From Syngnathus acus (taxonomy: Eukaryota > Chordata > Actinopteri > Syngnathiformes > Syngnathidae), in contig NC_051095.1 in the NCBI RefSeq assembly GCF_901709675.1, positions 9,449,956 to 9,513,955 of the forward strand: a stretch of 64,000 bases of DNA, given 5' to 3'. Both the position numbers and the translations under genes were made by a program. Below are positions 11,701-25,536 of the stretch, piece after piece; positions within the stretch are counted from its first letter, which is position 1, and every line of letters begins with the position of its first letter. Below the pieces are notes generated by a model. The model worked only from the letters and a program-made list of their open reading frames with translations, was not told the DNA's origin and made no database searches.

Positions 11701-12854
11701 TCATTTGGCTCCAGTGCCAAAATGATGACACTCATCAAGTTCCCTCTCCAGGTGGGATTTTACTTTTTTTCAGTTTCATCACACTGTGGTCAACATTATG
11801 TTTTTCTAAGCTTTCCTGCCCATACCTTTTCATCCTTGTCTGCTATCAATTGCCCCCTTCTGAGGGCTGACTCTTGTTTGAAGAGCCTTTCAAAGTCTAA
11901 ATGTACGCCTGAATGCTTGATCCCCGCTAATCTCTTGATGAACAAACGCCCCCCCCCACACACACCACCACCACCACCACTATACCCCAGTACTCCCTTC
12001 TCCTCATCCCTCATGCCTTTGCTCTTCTATGGAGTCAATATATACCCGCACATGCACAGATTCTTCACAGTCAGGTCAGGTTTGTTTGGCCGACACGGCG
12101 GACTAATCCCGTAGATTAGTGCCTTCAGCGAGCACCTCTCGACCAGGAGGCCATGGCCATTAAAACGGTTACAAACGGAATGCCTGAGTCCTCAACAAAA
12201 GGCTTTCCCTCCTCCCTATCCTAAGGTAAAAGGTGACCCACAGAGAGTTCGGCCCCATGCGGCAAAACCCTTTTTTCTGGACATTACTTATTAAACTTCC
12301 AGAGAGACTAATTGGAGCTTGTGCAGGGAGTATTTCCCTGCCTGGGCACCGAATAGGCAGAGTGTCAGCAGATCATTAAAAAGTCTTACATTTGAATCTA
12401 GATTATTTGGTCTGTCCAGTTTGCCTCGGTTCTTAAATTTCTTCAAAATAGTCTCAGAGCATTGAATCGATCTGGTTGCCTTAAAGGCCTTTCGATTGAG
12501 CAAGCTTTTCAAGTTCAAGCACATAGACTATAGATAGGGCAGCTTTTTATTGAGTGTTATAGAGAGCGGAATCACTTGGAGGTATTTGTTTGTTATTTGT
12601 GAGAGGCAAAATTATCGAGTCCCTTCACAAGGTCGTACAGGACATGTTCCTTTTATTGAACCAAGTTATAAACAAAAACAACTTGCTTGGTAACTAACAT
12701 TGTTGCAGTAAATGCCAGTGCTTTATATTTTAAAGTGTTTCGAACATGAGTTACTGTTTTAGGTAAAGAAAAAATATAAACAATAAAAGACAGAGAATGA
12801 CTTTAGATGGCCTTCACCTCGGACGCTACACTAACATTGTAGTACAACTCCTTC
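8734..12854. other. Intergenic, no gene recognised
   Basis: The only clear structure is the dispersed repeat at 9907-10025, listed separately. A moderately GC-rich block at 12030-12250 and one at 9590-9720 could be regulatory. A poly-C/CCA run at 11949-11985 is low complexity. No splice-bounded exons with recognisable protein similarity were found. Confidence 0.35.
9907..10025 (+). repeat. Dispersed teleost repeat beginning with (TCAAAG)n
   Basis: Four TCAAAG-like units lead into AGCTTTATTGTCAAT and then ACACACAAAGAAACCGAAA, a phrase pattern I recognise as a common interspersed repeat of fish genomes, probably a LINE or SINE 3' end. Family assignment is from memory of the pattern, and no target-site duplication was found. 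Confidence 0.45.
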
Positions 12855-12866
12855 ACTCCTTAACAT

Positions 12867-13089
12867 CCATCCATCCATCCATCCATCCATCCATCCATCC
12901 ATCCATCCATCCATCCATTTTCTGAACCGCTTAGTCCCCACGTGGGTCGCGGGTGTGCTGGAGCCTATCCCAGCCGTCATCGGGCAGTAGGCGGGGGACA
13001 CCCTGAACCGGTTGCCAGCCAATCGCAGGGCACACAGAGACAAACAACCATTTGCACTCGCACTCACACCTAGGGACAATTTGGAGTCT
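12867..13089 (-). mobile_element. tRNA-derived SINE, copy 2, 5'-truncated, minus strand
   Basis: Read on the minus strand this is the 3' two-thirds of the SINE at 28928, ending in a (GGAT)n tail (plus strand 12867-12918, about 13 units). The tRNA-like head is missing. An exact 12 bp duplication, ACTCCTTAACAT, flanks it at 12855-12866 and 13090-13101. The truncation and the duplication together indicate target-primed reverse transcription. Confidence 0.88.
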
Positions 13090-13101
13090 ACTCCTTAACA
13101 T

Positions 13102-16100
13102 GTAAAAAAAAAAAGACATAATCTCCTTATTCTCCTTTGTTAAGTTGTAAAAATGCCAGACACATAGTTGCACCACTGCAAAATTTTCACTGGCAATCTT
13201 TTCCTCATGAATTAGCGTAGTTAGCATTTTCCAAATCAGCTTGTTAGCAGGGTGAGTGAAAACGGCAACAAGCATTCCCTTGTGATGCGAATCCCCCCTG
13301 GAGAAAAAAAAAGCCCTTCATCTCCCTTCTTCAGCAATGATCAACGTGATCAAGACGTCACATTAGATTACGCCTCTCTTCTCAACTCAAGATGCATTTG
13401 GAGCCAGAAGAGCTAGCATCACTCCTTCCATTCTTGAGTGGTGTTGACAGAAGCAATTTCCTACTTGTAATCGAAAGATTGCTTCATAGCAGCCACTAAA
13501 CATCATACTCCAGATGAGTCCCAGTATGGACACGGGACCATTTACGGGACAATTGCTCCATACAGTGGACTTCCAGTTCATCTCTTTCAGTGTTTTTTTT
13601 ATTGTCTATGTTTAAAAACATATACCTATGACAATAAAAAAATAAATAAAAAATCCACTACTTGGTCGAAATAGACTCGTTACCTTTTTCTACACATGAC
13701 AAAACAATGTGAAGAGTGAAGCATTGATATGAACTTGTATCACCACATAAATCTGACGTCCCAGCATGACTAAAGTTCCTTTTTTTTTTTGAAAACAAAG
13801 GACTGGAATATAGTCCTGATGTTACATTTTTGAAATCCACTTCTTCAAATACTTTATGACTTTGATTTCAGGATGATAATATCGTGATATAAATGTATTT
13901 GTTCTTCAGGATGATAATAGCTTGATATAAGTGTATTTGTTCTTCGAAATTCAAAACTTTGCAAATTTAAGATTGTCTTTCTCCATCGAAATGAATGGAA
14001 ATGCCATGTATACATTTTAACAAAACATTTGGTAATGTTTTTAATAAGGTAAACTCACATTTTAATATTTTACTTTAAACAAAACAAGGACATAATTATC
14101 TAGAATATACAGAATTGAACCATTTTGCCACACAAAAAAATATGACATATCCATAACTTTTTTACGTAAAATATAATGACATTAGAGTAAAATTACAACT
14201 TTTCTTGAAAATGGGATAACCTTTTAAATCCTATCGGATTCAGAGTTACACATGGTGTTTAATAGCTATTAGATGATAAGAGGATTCTTGGAAAAGCTTT
14301 CTGCCCACTGAGGGGTCCTTTGACTCAAAAGGTTTGAGAACCCTTCCATTCTAGCTTGGAAAGCCGCACATAATGAAACATTTGACTACTTTGCATTTGG
14401 GTTAAAGTGTTGCCGGTTGGTCGGTCCATCTGTTATTTGTGTTCAGTGTGAAAATGGGGCTGAAGCCAAGCTCCGAACTAGCATTGAGCCCAGCACACTC
14501 ATTCGTTGCACCCTGATGAGAAGTAACTAAATATAGGGACTCATACATATGCATGGCGAGGGCTACTAAACAATCCGAGGAGGCCCATTTGGAGAATTGG
14601 CATGTGCACATTAGCGGATTAATCACCAGTGATGGTGGACACAGAAGAAAAACCACACGGGAGTGAAGATGAACTCTGATCCACATGGGCCAGGTACCCC
14701 GTTGGCTTCTTTGCTGAAAGATGAAAGTGACCCACTTTCCTCCGAGCGTGAACCCAACACATAAATCCATAAAAATGAATATTGTTGGATCATTAAGAAA
14801 GGCCAAACGAAGGGCATTACCATAAAAAGATGTCACTTATTATTTTTCTGTTTTAAAGCAGGTGCATTTTTTTAATAGATGAGGAATAAAATACATTTAA
14901 ATTTGTGAAAGTAAGAATATTAGACACTTTAATTTTTGTTAAAATGCATGATTAATTCACACGTAATACCACAAGAGGGGAAAATCTTAATTCAATCAAT
15001 GGGTTTCCAGTAATCATACCTTAATGAGCACCAACACCTACATTGCAATCACCTAAGGCTATAGGCAAGTGGGAGTACTTGGTTAATAGACCTTAACTAG
15101 ATGGAGTGAGAGAGCTGCAACGTAGCAAAGACATCCATCACTGCCTATTTACAGTGCAAATGGCCTCACGCTCCAGCGAGCGCCTTACCTGTTGCCGTAC
15201 CGCTGGCGAGGGAGTGAGCGGGCCATGCTAAAATTAGAAGCAGCATATTGGCCGCCGGCACAAGTATCAATCACACGCTGACAGAAGAAAACAAGTGGGC
15301 AAAAAAACAAGTGTAATAGAGGAGGAGAACAAGTCTGCAACAAGGGGCTCTTACATAGCCGTTTGTTATTTTTTTAAACAATTGAAATACTCACACTGTA
15401 TTTTTGTTGTTGTTTTTTCTGGTTAATGGTCCATTTACTTGACAACTGTCCATACAGTCAAAATGAATCAAGACGGAGTTGATGTTTAAGCTGCCTGTGG
15501 ATGCTAACGCTAAAAGCAATGGACAACTGAAAATTGGACATCACGAGCATTTCACATTTGTCCAATTGTCGAAAGAAATTTAAAAAAAGACATGGCTATG
15601 ATCTTTGGCCCCAAAATGCTTCAGAAGTAGCGCACGATTGTCAAAACTAATCAAGACAGAGTTCATATCACAGCCATCTGTGGATGCTAATGCTAGAAAT
15701 ATTGCTAACAATGAGAATTTGTCCATTAGCTAAGTACTGCTCGATAGTCAATAAATGAATCAAGATAAAGATAACGTGTTAGCTCTCTGTGGATGGGAAT
15801 GTTAACTCAAAATCATGCTAACAGCAAAAAAATTCAATAGGTATCAGTTTTAAGTGCTCCAAACTTGTCAGATGTTTAAAAAAGCTGTTAGTGGTGCGTA
15901 ATTATCAAAAGAAAAAACGTCCTATAGCTGTGAGTTCTTTTAAAACAAATCAACATGTTCTGACATCTGTGTGCAGCAAATATTTTTGTACATTCTTTTA
16001 AGACATGTATATATCCTCATTGCATTGCAAATAAATAAATAAATAGATAAATAAATAATAGAATTGTGCTTCAAAGCGCGTTGTGCGTTATCTTGGCTTG

Positions 16101-19100
16101 TTCGGGAGATTCGGACGTTGTCCAAAATCCAGGTGTGTCTCTTTGACACGACTAATCCTGGCTTTTTTCTTTTTTAAAAAAAAAAATATTATTACTCCTG
16201 CAGCCCTTCTCAAAGGCCACTTGAAATTCTTCAGTCCCAAAACTTCTCTGAAGCCTCTTTTGGCAGGCGTAAGGAGGAGCCAACTTTAGCATTTAGCCTG
16301 ATTTCCTGGAGGATGAATGAGCAGCTTTGCGCCATTGAGCGTACCGTCACTTGTTTAGAGCTCCGTTTGATGTGAGCATCGCGACTACATCGCCCCCCCC
16401 CCAGAGACCCCTTTGTAACATGTATTCCCTGCTTTAGCACACTGATATCTTGTATGAACCTGAAACAGCAGGCATCATTCATAGAAAAAAAGGATTGGCC
16501 AGAGATTGTATGATTGTGTCAACGACAGCATCCCAAGAATAATTCTGGAAATGTTCTATGTTGCTATCACAAGGGCATTTTGACACCAGTGCTTAATAGC
16601 GGATAAATTGGAACCCGGTCATTACCTTTTGGTAATTGATGGCCCGTGTATGTGTGTAGCTACTCTCACTGTTAGCCACCCCCCGCAACCATCCCCACCA
16701 CCATCCCTTGTCAGTGCTATAGGCCTCTGTTATGGGGGCCCTGCGCTCAGTCTCCATGGTAACGGTGGCAAAGCAAACAAAGGGGTGGAAGTGAGTTGGG
16801 AGGTGTGTGTGTGGGGAGGGGGGGGGCAATATGGTGGAGGGCTCAAGAAGGACGTACACAAAGCTGAGCTGCAGCTAAATAGAAGGAGCTCGTTGTTTTT
16901 GTTCCTTGCTTACAAAGCCCTCAGATATTAAATGCGTTCCCTTTGTCACGTTGAATATCGTTGAAATATGGAGATGGTGAATTGGAGGTGTGACGTAAAC
17001 GTGTCCATCAAAATGTAGCGTTGTATTGCGTTAGTTGCACAACAATAACCGAGAGCCCTCGTTCAACCAAGGCCAAATATAGTATTGAGCTCATTTTACA
17101 TAGCATACACAAGACAGGATTTATATGCCCTTTTTTGGTGTTGCTATTTATACGCAACAACACCTGTGGAAATGTTGATAGGCAGCTTTCAAACTAGGGT
17201 TGGTGTTTTAATGTAGGGTTTCAAACTAGGGTTTGGGTTTTAAAGTGGGGTTTCGTTATCGGATAAAGTAGGATTGACTAGGGTTGAAAAAGAAGTTGGA
17301 CTGAAGTATGACTGAGGGAGGAATCAAACCAACCTCTATAATTTTATTGAAGGACGTGGGATGAAGAAACGGACTGTTGAAAATAAATGGGGAAATCTTT
17401 TTATGTAAAATGTTAAAATGAGCGAAAACTGTAAGTGTGGGGAATGAGAAAAATACGTTCCCAGGGTGGCGTGAATGTGTGGAGTATGCTGAGATTGGAA
17501 CGGTGTAAATCGGATGTACTATGTGGGAGTCAAGGGAGGACAAAAAAAGTGAGCGGAATATTCACATAATGAGGAATGATAGGACGGACGTGGAATGTTT
17601 CAAATATAAAAACCAAATTGGGACAGAGTCCCGATGACATCTGGCTAAAAGTGGAATAGGAGTCTGATGTTTCAGAACCAGGAAAGACCAAGTGTAAATG
17701 ACACCAGTGTAAATGTCGAAGCAGGAATCTGCTTAAATAGTTTCTATAATGTCTTTTCCAGATGCAGATGTTGCTTTCTCCAAACTTCTGATTCTTGAGA
17801 ACGTATTGTCAGGTGGATGGAAGATGTCAGTTCTAAGATTTATTTTGTGTGTTTGATAGTCTTTGTCCACGTAGTAGACACTTTGCACCATTAAATACCA
17901 CCTGCCATTATTCTATGTCATGTCATTTTTGGAACTTCAAGGGTAAAACCTGCTTTGAAACGGGTGTAATCACCAGGCTTGCATTCTCTGTGTGCGGAAA
18001 GGTGATCGCCCAGTGCAAACGTCACTCCCGTAATCCTCCATCTTGTCCTCTGCTCGCCATCATCTCCATTAGCTGGAATGCCGCTATCGTCGCGCACCGC
18101 TGAGTGACTTGCGGGCACGCTGTCTCCCTCACTAACCTTTACGCAGGCTTCCTTCGTCTTTCTGCTTCCAAAGGCTGGCATTTATTTCAATGGAGCCTTG
18201 TTTTGTATGGCGCGTGTGTGCGCTTGTGCGTGCGTATGTGTGACACCTTTGTCCAAGGCTTTCTTGTTTTTTGCTCTTCACGTCATGCAGTAGGTGACTG
18301 GGATACTGAAGGATTCGGGGTTTCCCCACCCGCAGAACAAATGTGATAAAAAATAATTACAAAAACAACATCTATTGATTTACATTTTAATCAAATACGA
18401 TGTCATTGGTATCAGTTTGGCAGGGTGGGCAGTTATGTGTCAAGCAAATGCAGAATATGACGTTTTAATACCATGATGATTGGGGGCGGAGCTAGGACGT
18501 TGAGACGAAGCCAGGGTTACTTAGTGTTGCCAGTTTAGCGACTTTTTTGACCCCTCCGTTGACTAGTTTTTTAAAAAAGGATGGCGACAAATCAAGCCAC
18601 CTTTACAGTGTTATTGGAGGATTGTACTGTATTTTCACTGGTAGCAGCAGCAGCAGGACTTCACCACCAATAGACCGAATTACACTTCATTATTTGAACT
18701 GTTAGCTAACACTAATCTATGCTATCTGCAGCTCTGCTTACCTTGAGCCTTTTGCTTACTTTTCTGCAGATGAGAAGGTGACATCTATCAGCGGAGGAGG
18801 CCTTTAATTGATACAAGTAAGCAACCGGGTTCAAAAGGGTTCAGGAGTTTTTTTTAGTTCTTTTAGGTCAGAGTGTCTTTGAACTGGGATCATTACACTT
18901 AGGACATTTTCCTGATGTGGAAAAGAGGCAATTATTTGAGGGAGGCCTTTATTTTTATTTAAGGTGAATGGCACATCTGGCAACTAATTGGGTTACGATG
19001 CAGTCTATGAGAGGAAAGGCTGCTATTTGAAGAAATACATGACAGGGTGAAATTAAATGAAGCACTTGCACAATGTTTCCAAAGAGAATTGAACAAGTTG

Positions 19101-19380
19101 TCATGATTTTGAATGTAACTTTGGATTATCAACGGCATTTTATCTTCCCCTGCTTTCAGTTCTCTCACATCCACAGGAGTTATCTAAATGCTAATGTGGC
19201 GCGTTGCCTGTCAACAAAGCACAAACAAAGGTGTGCCTTTGTTGTTGTTGTCATGTACAGTGTGAAATGTTGAGCAGAGAGGTTTGTCTTATTGGAGGAG
19301 TGAAAGCAGACGTGTCACACAATCATCTTCAGCACAATTGTGCAGCGAGAACAGAAATGCAGCACAATCATTTGAACCTT
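13102..19380. other. Intergenic, no gene recognised
   Basis: A hAT-like end (GGTTTGAGAACCC) lies at 14329-14341. Three 32 bp units of a TTTCAAACTAGGGTT repeat lie at 17187-17260. Blocks at 14490-14830 and 15100-15290 have the mixed composition of candidate enhancers. Longer frames here, such as 14402-14836, show no domain and look like chance. Confidence 0.35.
17187..17260 (+). repeat. Short tandem repeat, 32 bp period
   Basis: The units start at 17187, 17219 and 17251 (the last partial). Each begins TTTC(AAAC)TAGGGTT and continues with a GTTTTAA phrase and GGG. Related GGGTTT/TTCAA phrases recur near 32567-32700 (reversed), 34040-34150 and 35865-35985. Confidence 0.7.
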
Positions 19381-19555
19381 TTGTCCATCCCTTGACAACC
19401 CTTCCTACCTTCAATCCTTTGTCCTTTCTACCTTCCATCCTTACAGTCCCCCTTCATACTTTCCTCCGTTCCTTCCATCCTTTTGCCTTCCTGCCTTCCT
19501 TTGTTTTTCCCTCTTGTTTTTGGTTCTTTCATAAATCCTCCTTTCTATCAATTGC

Positions 19556-19755
19556 TCCTTCCTTCCTTCCTTCCTTCCTTCCTTCCTTCCTTCCTTCCTT
19601 CCTTCCTTCCTTCCTTCCTTCCTTCCTTCCTTCCTTCCTTCTTTCCTTCCTTCCTTCCTTCCTTCCTTCCTTCCTTCCTTCCTTCCTTCCTTCCTTCCTT
19701 CCTTCCTTCCTTCCTTCCTTCCTTCCTTCCCTCCCTGCCTCCCTCCCTCCCTCCC
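19556..19755. repeat. (TTCC)n homopyrimidine microsatellite
   Basis: About 44 TTCC units run to 19731 with one TTCTTT interruption near 19641, followed by CCTC-type units to 19755. Degenerate pyrimidine-rich sequence starts near 19390. The long Pro/Ser/Phe and Lys/Glu/Gly frames across it are products of the repeat. Confidence 0.95.
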
Positions 19756-20194
19756 ATTGGTCATATATTGATTTGTCCCCCTCATTTTTCCATCTTCCGT
19801 GCCTTTGCATCCAAGCCAGCAAGAGCACCCCTGTAAATCTTCTCCCTTATCCTGTTCAAACCGTCGACCGACAGGCAAAATAAACACTTTGCCTTCCCCG
19901 GGAGGACAGGCGAGCTCGGAAATCACCTGGCTACATATAAATGCCCCCGAGGAATTTGAGCTGCCTCTGAAGTCGGCGAGGCAAGCGAGTGAAAGCCCTC
20001 CTCTGTAGACTCCCACCCAGCGCCCAGCTTGTATAACACTTCCCTAATGGAATCTGACCTTCACCGCATTCCACTTGGAGTATTAGCAACAGAACAAGTA
20101 GACCCTCTGACTTAGATACTGGCTACCTCATACAAAGTACAAGGCAAATGTAACGCCCAATAGATTGAAGTAATTGGCAATCTGATAAATAATC
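19756..20194. other. Intergenic, candidate regulatory block
   Basis: The 19860-20120 part is balanced in composition and free of repeats, unlike the microsatellite beside it. No exon, RNA gene or clear motif cluster was recognised. Confidence 0.25.
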
Positions 20195-20209
20195 AGGACT
20201 ATACAGCTG

Positions 20210-20311
20210 TCCTCTGTGTTAGGGTTAGGATTAGGGGGTGAGGGGTTAGGGTTGGGGTTTGGTTGTTAGGGTTAGATTAGGGAGTTAAGGTTAGAGGCTT
20301 GGGGTTAGGTT
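20210..20311 (+). repeat. Degenerate interstitial telomere-like block (TTAGGG)n
   Basis: Several TTAGGG units with variants (TTAGGATTAGGG, GGGGTTAGGGTTGGGG) fill about 100 bp. The 15 bp sequence AGGACTATACAGCTG occurs exactly at 20195-20209 and again at 20312-20326, directly bracketing the block. This is the arrangement expected if telomeric DNA was inserted at a staggered break. Confidence 0.75.
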
Positions 20312-20326
20312 AGGACTATACAGCTG

Positions 20327-23300
20327 CCTAAATTTGACGACAGCATTGGCGAAAATGACAATCCCTCCCTGAGATGGAGGGAAATCGATGGATTAATTCT
20401 GCTTAATTCTTCAATGTGTATTCAAAACAACCACGTGGCTTTACTGCCACTGCTAACAAACAACACTAAATGCCATAGATGCTAGTATGCTAGATATAGT
20501 TACAGATATTTAAGATCAAAAGGTGCATCTGTTGTAAATTGAATCACTCAAAATCAAACACTATAAATGATAAAAATTCAGGCTGTTAAGTAAGTTATGA
20601 ATTCTGTCTCATAGCGCCTCATAGCAAAAATGGACAAACATCTAAACTAACCCAGGTGATGCACTCTCTGCGTAAGACTTGTCAAAACGTTTTGAGTTCC
20701 ACAAAATGAAAATCAACAAGAGGGATGAAGCTCTGTGATCATCTGCACAGCAATTTATCCCCGATAAATGAAAAGAAATCGAATCAAACCCTGATTAAAA
20801 TGCATGTTCTTGACAATGCTTTGCGGACCAACCAAATAATCCGTTTTAATCCCTAAAAATGTGAATTTGGAGAAAATGAATTAAATTAACCCTCCCACCC
20901 TACAATTTAAGACTATAAAATAAATGCAATAAACACATGACATACATTTTTAATTATGGAGTCCGTAGCAACATTTTCTGCCATATTTCCAATATTGGCG
21001 TCAAAGCACAAACAGCAGAATGTGATGACAGAAGAGTGTTACAAAGCTTCTTCTGATGAACGCGCTGAGCCTGCAAATTGACCAGCAGAGAATCTGAGCA
21101 CTGTGGGCTTGTTTGAATGTTTAAGTCATGAGACAGATCTTCAATTCAGCCCCCCCCCCCTACCTCCCTCACCCCACTTTCACTAGATTCTTCTTCCTCC
21201 TCTTCTCTTGGCTCTCACGTCTCCTCCTCTTCCTCCTCCCGACATTGGATTTCAGCACTAAAGGAATCAAAGGCCTTCAGAAATAATTTAGTTTCATTAC
21301 AAGGCAGGAGTTATACAAGCCCTCAGTTGCTCGAGGAGAGATGATTTCATTCTGCAAAGCCGCTTTAAGGGGCTGAGAGGTTTTACATGGATTCAGTCGC
21401 ACTTTTCCTTCACCGATTAAAATAATTTTGAAAAAAAAAAAGATAAGAAAAGACACCGACTGTCATTCACTGTCTAAGAGGGGAAAACCATATTACGTTA
21501 GGCTTTTCAACAGCTCCACTAACACAGCATGTCTGCCACGCAGTCCAGAGTTCTGGGTTTGAAATCTCAGCTCAAGCCTTCTTCTGTTTGCATAAAAATA
21601 CACAATATACTATAAAAGCTGTCAATTTGCATTTCTTAGAGACAAGTATTTGATCCTCTTCCAACTCAAAATTCTTGCTCCCACTGATGGGCTAGTATAA
21701 AGAAATTTAGTGTTATCTACGCCTCGTTCTCCAATAAACACTGCCATTATTCCCTTCCACCTTCCCCCAAGACAACAATATTTGTGGTGTGCTTTCACTG
21801 AGAAAAGTAGCACTCTCAAATATTATACTGTACCTTATAAGGACCAACACTAATTACATAATCATTTGTATGCAAAGAATGAAACCAGTTAACTACATCG
21901 TTGGCTTCAGTCGAATGGACATGATGCTGCTCCCTCTGGCGTCCTTTGGCCAGTATAATACAGACACAGATATACATGAACAAAACGTTCAATATTGCTT
22001 ATTAAGACGCAGTTATATTAGTCGTTCTGCCCAGAGGATAAAGAATATATGCTTGTGAGTATGGTTACATTATCTATCTACATGTGTTGTTCTCTTTTAT
22101 GTGTTAAAATATAATTTGCTTAAAGGGCTACAATACAGTGAGAGCAAATGCTATTTGTTAGCCCGTCTATGGCAAATGGCATTGTTTGTTAGCATTAAAT
22201 TAAACAAACATTCATGAGGCAAAGAGATGCGGTTGTTTTGAATACACAGTGTAATTCGCTTTGTTTTGTTTTGTTCGACACTGACTTAATAAAGTGCATA
22301 TTTGTTGGTGTGCCAAGAGATTTTTCAAATGTGCCTTTGCCTCATTAAAGGTTGGCAAATATTGTTTTGTACACAAAACAAGTTGCAATCAGACATATTG
22401 GCCACAAGTTGATTAGGCAGACTGACAATTAGTCAATTAGTGGCATCAAACCACGGATCTCCGCGCTAGGGTAGTATTTATAAAAAGGCGGTTAAATGGC
22501 ATATCTTTGGACACAACAATTTTTGCGGGATCTCTGAGCAAAAAAAGGTCTACTGTTAAACCATTTCGCACCCCATTAAAGGTTCATTCAACACAGAGAC
22601 GACGAGTCATGCATGACAAGTGTGATAATCGCTGCTTAGATTTGATGCCTTCCAAAGACTTGACGTCACCACCAAAGCCCGTTGACGATATGCCACAAAA
22701 AGTGTATTACTCCGTCACGCAGCACATCACGTCCTCCCTAAATGTACCTCCTTCCAGAGCAGAGGTAGATGGGCTGCCTAATGGAGCAGACAGGCGGCCG
22801 TGAAAGAAACACAGCCGGGCGGAAGGACATCACAAGTACTGCAAGGTGTTCACACGCTCTGTGCACAAGAATGTGACGACAAATAATAATGAAGAAGAAG
22901 AAATGGAGGAGAAAGAGGACAGGAGTTCTTCCTCCCTCTGATGTGAGGTGGCAAGAAAAGACACGGCGCGATTACCAGGAGGGGAAAACAATGACAAGGA
23001 CAAAGCCATCTGATGGCTAATGATCTGTAACCACTTCAAACAGGTCCAAGCTTTCACATTTATTAAAGTCAATGATCAAGCGGAACTGAAAGAGATTGCA
23101 AATAACCATGGATGAATGTATCACTGCAGATTTACTGTGATAATAATAGCATAGCTTTGGGTTTATGGCCTGCTATGCTATGTTGTGGTGTGATTAGATA
23201 CAAAACAATATGTAAGGTAGGATATCATACATTATGATACAATATTGTTATGGTCCGGCAGCGTAAAAAATCAAACCATATGGTATCATACAATATTATA

Positions 23301-25528
23301 CTTTATAAAAGACACCATTTTGATGTGACAGAATGGTATGACACTATTGTATGATAGGATATGGCATGACAGAACGTCTATCATACAGTGTTGTATCATA
23401 TCTTAGCATACTGCCATACTTTGATCATATCTCTAGCATATCTGGCTTGATTTACGTGGACTTATTGTCATAAACTATCACAATTCAATTAACATGAAAG
23501 TAATAAAAGAATAAGTGATCAGGGCTTCAAAAGATAAATGGGAAATGAAGTCATTAAGGTATCATTGTTGCATTAAATGAAATTAAAGTTATTCAATACC
23601 TGACGTTGCAGGATCATTACTAATGTGTGATTTGATTGTTTTATGGTGTTAGATATGAACATCTAAATATTACGTTTCCCTCTCTCACATCTCTCCTTGC
23701 CATTTTGCTTTTCAGCGCTGATTTAGCGCTCAGCCGAAGAGCATCGGCCAGTTCACAGATATTTAATTAGAGCTCATTAAAAGGCCGCCGTGAAAGAAAT
23801 GTGGCCGCCTGCCACCGCCCGGACTCCGTTTGGGTGAACCCCTCCGACAGGTCTTCATTTCTACCCCCTTAATCCGATGCGTCGGCAAGACCACTGACAG
23901 CTCCTCTTGTCTGGACCTTATTCAGGTTCAAGAATGAAACCTGGGATAGGAAGAGGAGGGAGAGGCAGAGGCAGAGGGAGAAGGAAGGGTCCTTACATGA
24001 GAAATGTAGGAGCGCCACAGTAATGCTGCAGCCATTGTTTGCTTTTGTGGAGTGTCCGCTGGTTGAGGGTGACATGGTCATGGTCACTGGTCCTCATCCC
24101 CTTATCAAGTGGAACAAAAGAGTGGTGTTATACAGTCAAAACAATAGTAGGGCACTAATATCCCTGGAAAATAACAGCCCTATTCTCTCCTACTCACATC
24201 TTTAGTGAATTACAGGTAATTCTAACCCAAATCATAATTGCAGTAAATATTTGAAGAACAAATCTATTGGCCATTATTATCAAACAATAAATCAAAAGCA
24301 GCATGGCACTCAATGAACTGATTCAATGCGATATTGTTGTTATGATATGAGGTGATGTATGCGGTACGATACAAAGTGACACAATCCTACACTAAAAGTT
24401 GGATAACAGAAACTGATTGTGATCGGCCAATTTCAAAATGGCCTGATCTGCCGATGTTGGTCATTGCCTTTCATCACCGAGCACAAAAACAAAAAACGAT
24501 CGGTGTATTGTCCACAAGACAAATTAAGGACACTCTCAAATACATGCCTTCTTTTTCTTGTAAAAAAAAAAATGCAGTTGGTTGCAGTTCATCGACGCCT
24601 TTGTTCACACGGACATGAAATTGCTAACCAAAACAGCAGCAGCCACAGATGCATATGCTTCAAACTGTCTCTCACTCTTTTCACCATCGCCACATTCCTT
24701 TTGTATTATTCTCAAACACTTGATTCTATGAGCACGATGTACACTGCATTTCTTTTTTGTTGCTCTCCTCTTTGCTAATTCACAGCCCTCACCGAACCAC
24801 CCAAAAGCTCACTTTGTGCTCAACTAGCCGTGACCGCACTCAAAGAGCGCCCATCCGAGCGTGACCTATTGTAGCCTGATGCATCCGGATGAGTTTTTCT
24901 TGGCTAAGGATGTGCGCTGAGATCAAATGCTTTGAGTGCCTGGGAGTGGAAGTCGGATTCGCCCTTGAAACTAGATCTCGCCAGAATATTTGACAGGTGA
25001 TAGGTGGGATTATTCTCATAACGCGCCCAAATCATCAACCCGACTAGTCCACTACCTGTATTTATTTTTTACTACTAAGATTGCATATGAACCTTGTACC
25101 GATAATGGTTGGAAGACACTGATCTAGCTGTAACCTAGAGACAGTAGCAAAAATGTACCATCGTTTATACGAGGGCGCAAACACAACGGTAACGCGGGGC
25201 ATGGCCCCCAGTGTCAACTCTGCGAGGCGCCCCTTGGCCGGCCAAAACTCTTTCTTTACTTCTTTTTAAGCACCGACCCTCTGGATTTATTCTTGGCTGC
25301 GAAACCAGTTTGCTTTTACATAACGTATTTCACACGCCGCTCTCCATATTTGGAACTGCCAGCTTCCCTGGCTGGTCCTGTTTGAGAGTTTCAACACTCA
25401 ACTCGGCCGGGCTCGTATTGACACAAGATGGTTTTGTACATTTCCCCTGACTCAGCCTCACTTTTTACATCTTCTTTGCCACCGTGTGTTGCGGCAAAGA
25501 AAGTTGCTCTTTACTACTAGGTTTAGGG
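20327..25528. other. Intergenic, no gene recognised
   Basis: A pyrimidine-rich tract lies at 21150-21245. A degenerate cluster of ATGGTATCATA-like phrases lies at about 23190-23450. A block at 23700-23860 contains AGCGCTGATTTAGCGCT and TTTAATTAG sites and is a candidate enhancer. The frame at 22507-22803 (98 codons) starts with TTG and shows no domain. Confidence 0.35.
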
Positions 25529-25536
25529 GTTGAGGA

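Noticed and set aside
19284-20016. 199- and 191-codon frames on both strands
   Set aside because: They translate the (TTCC)n microsatellite into simple repeats.
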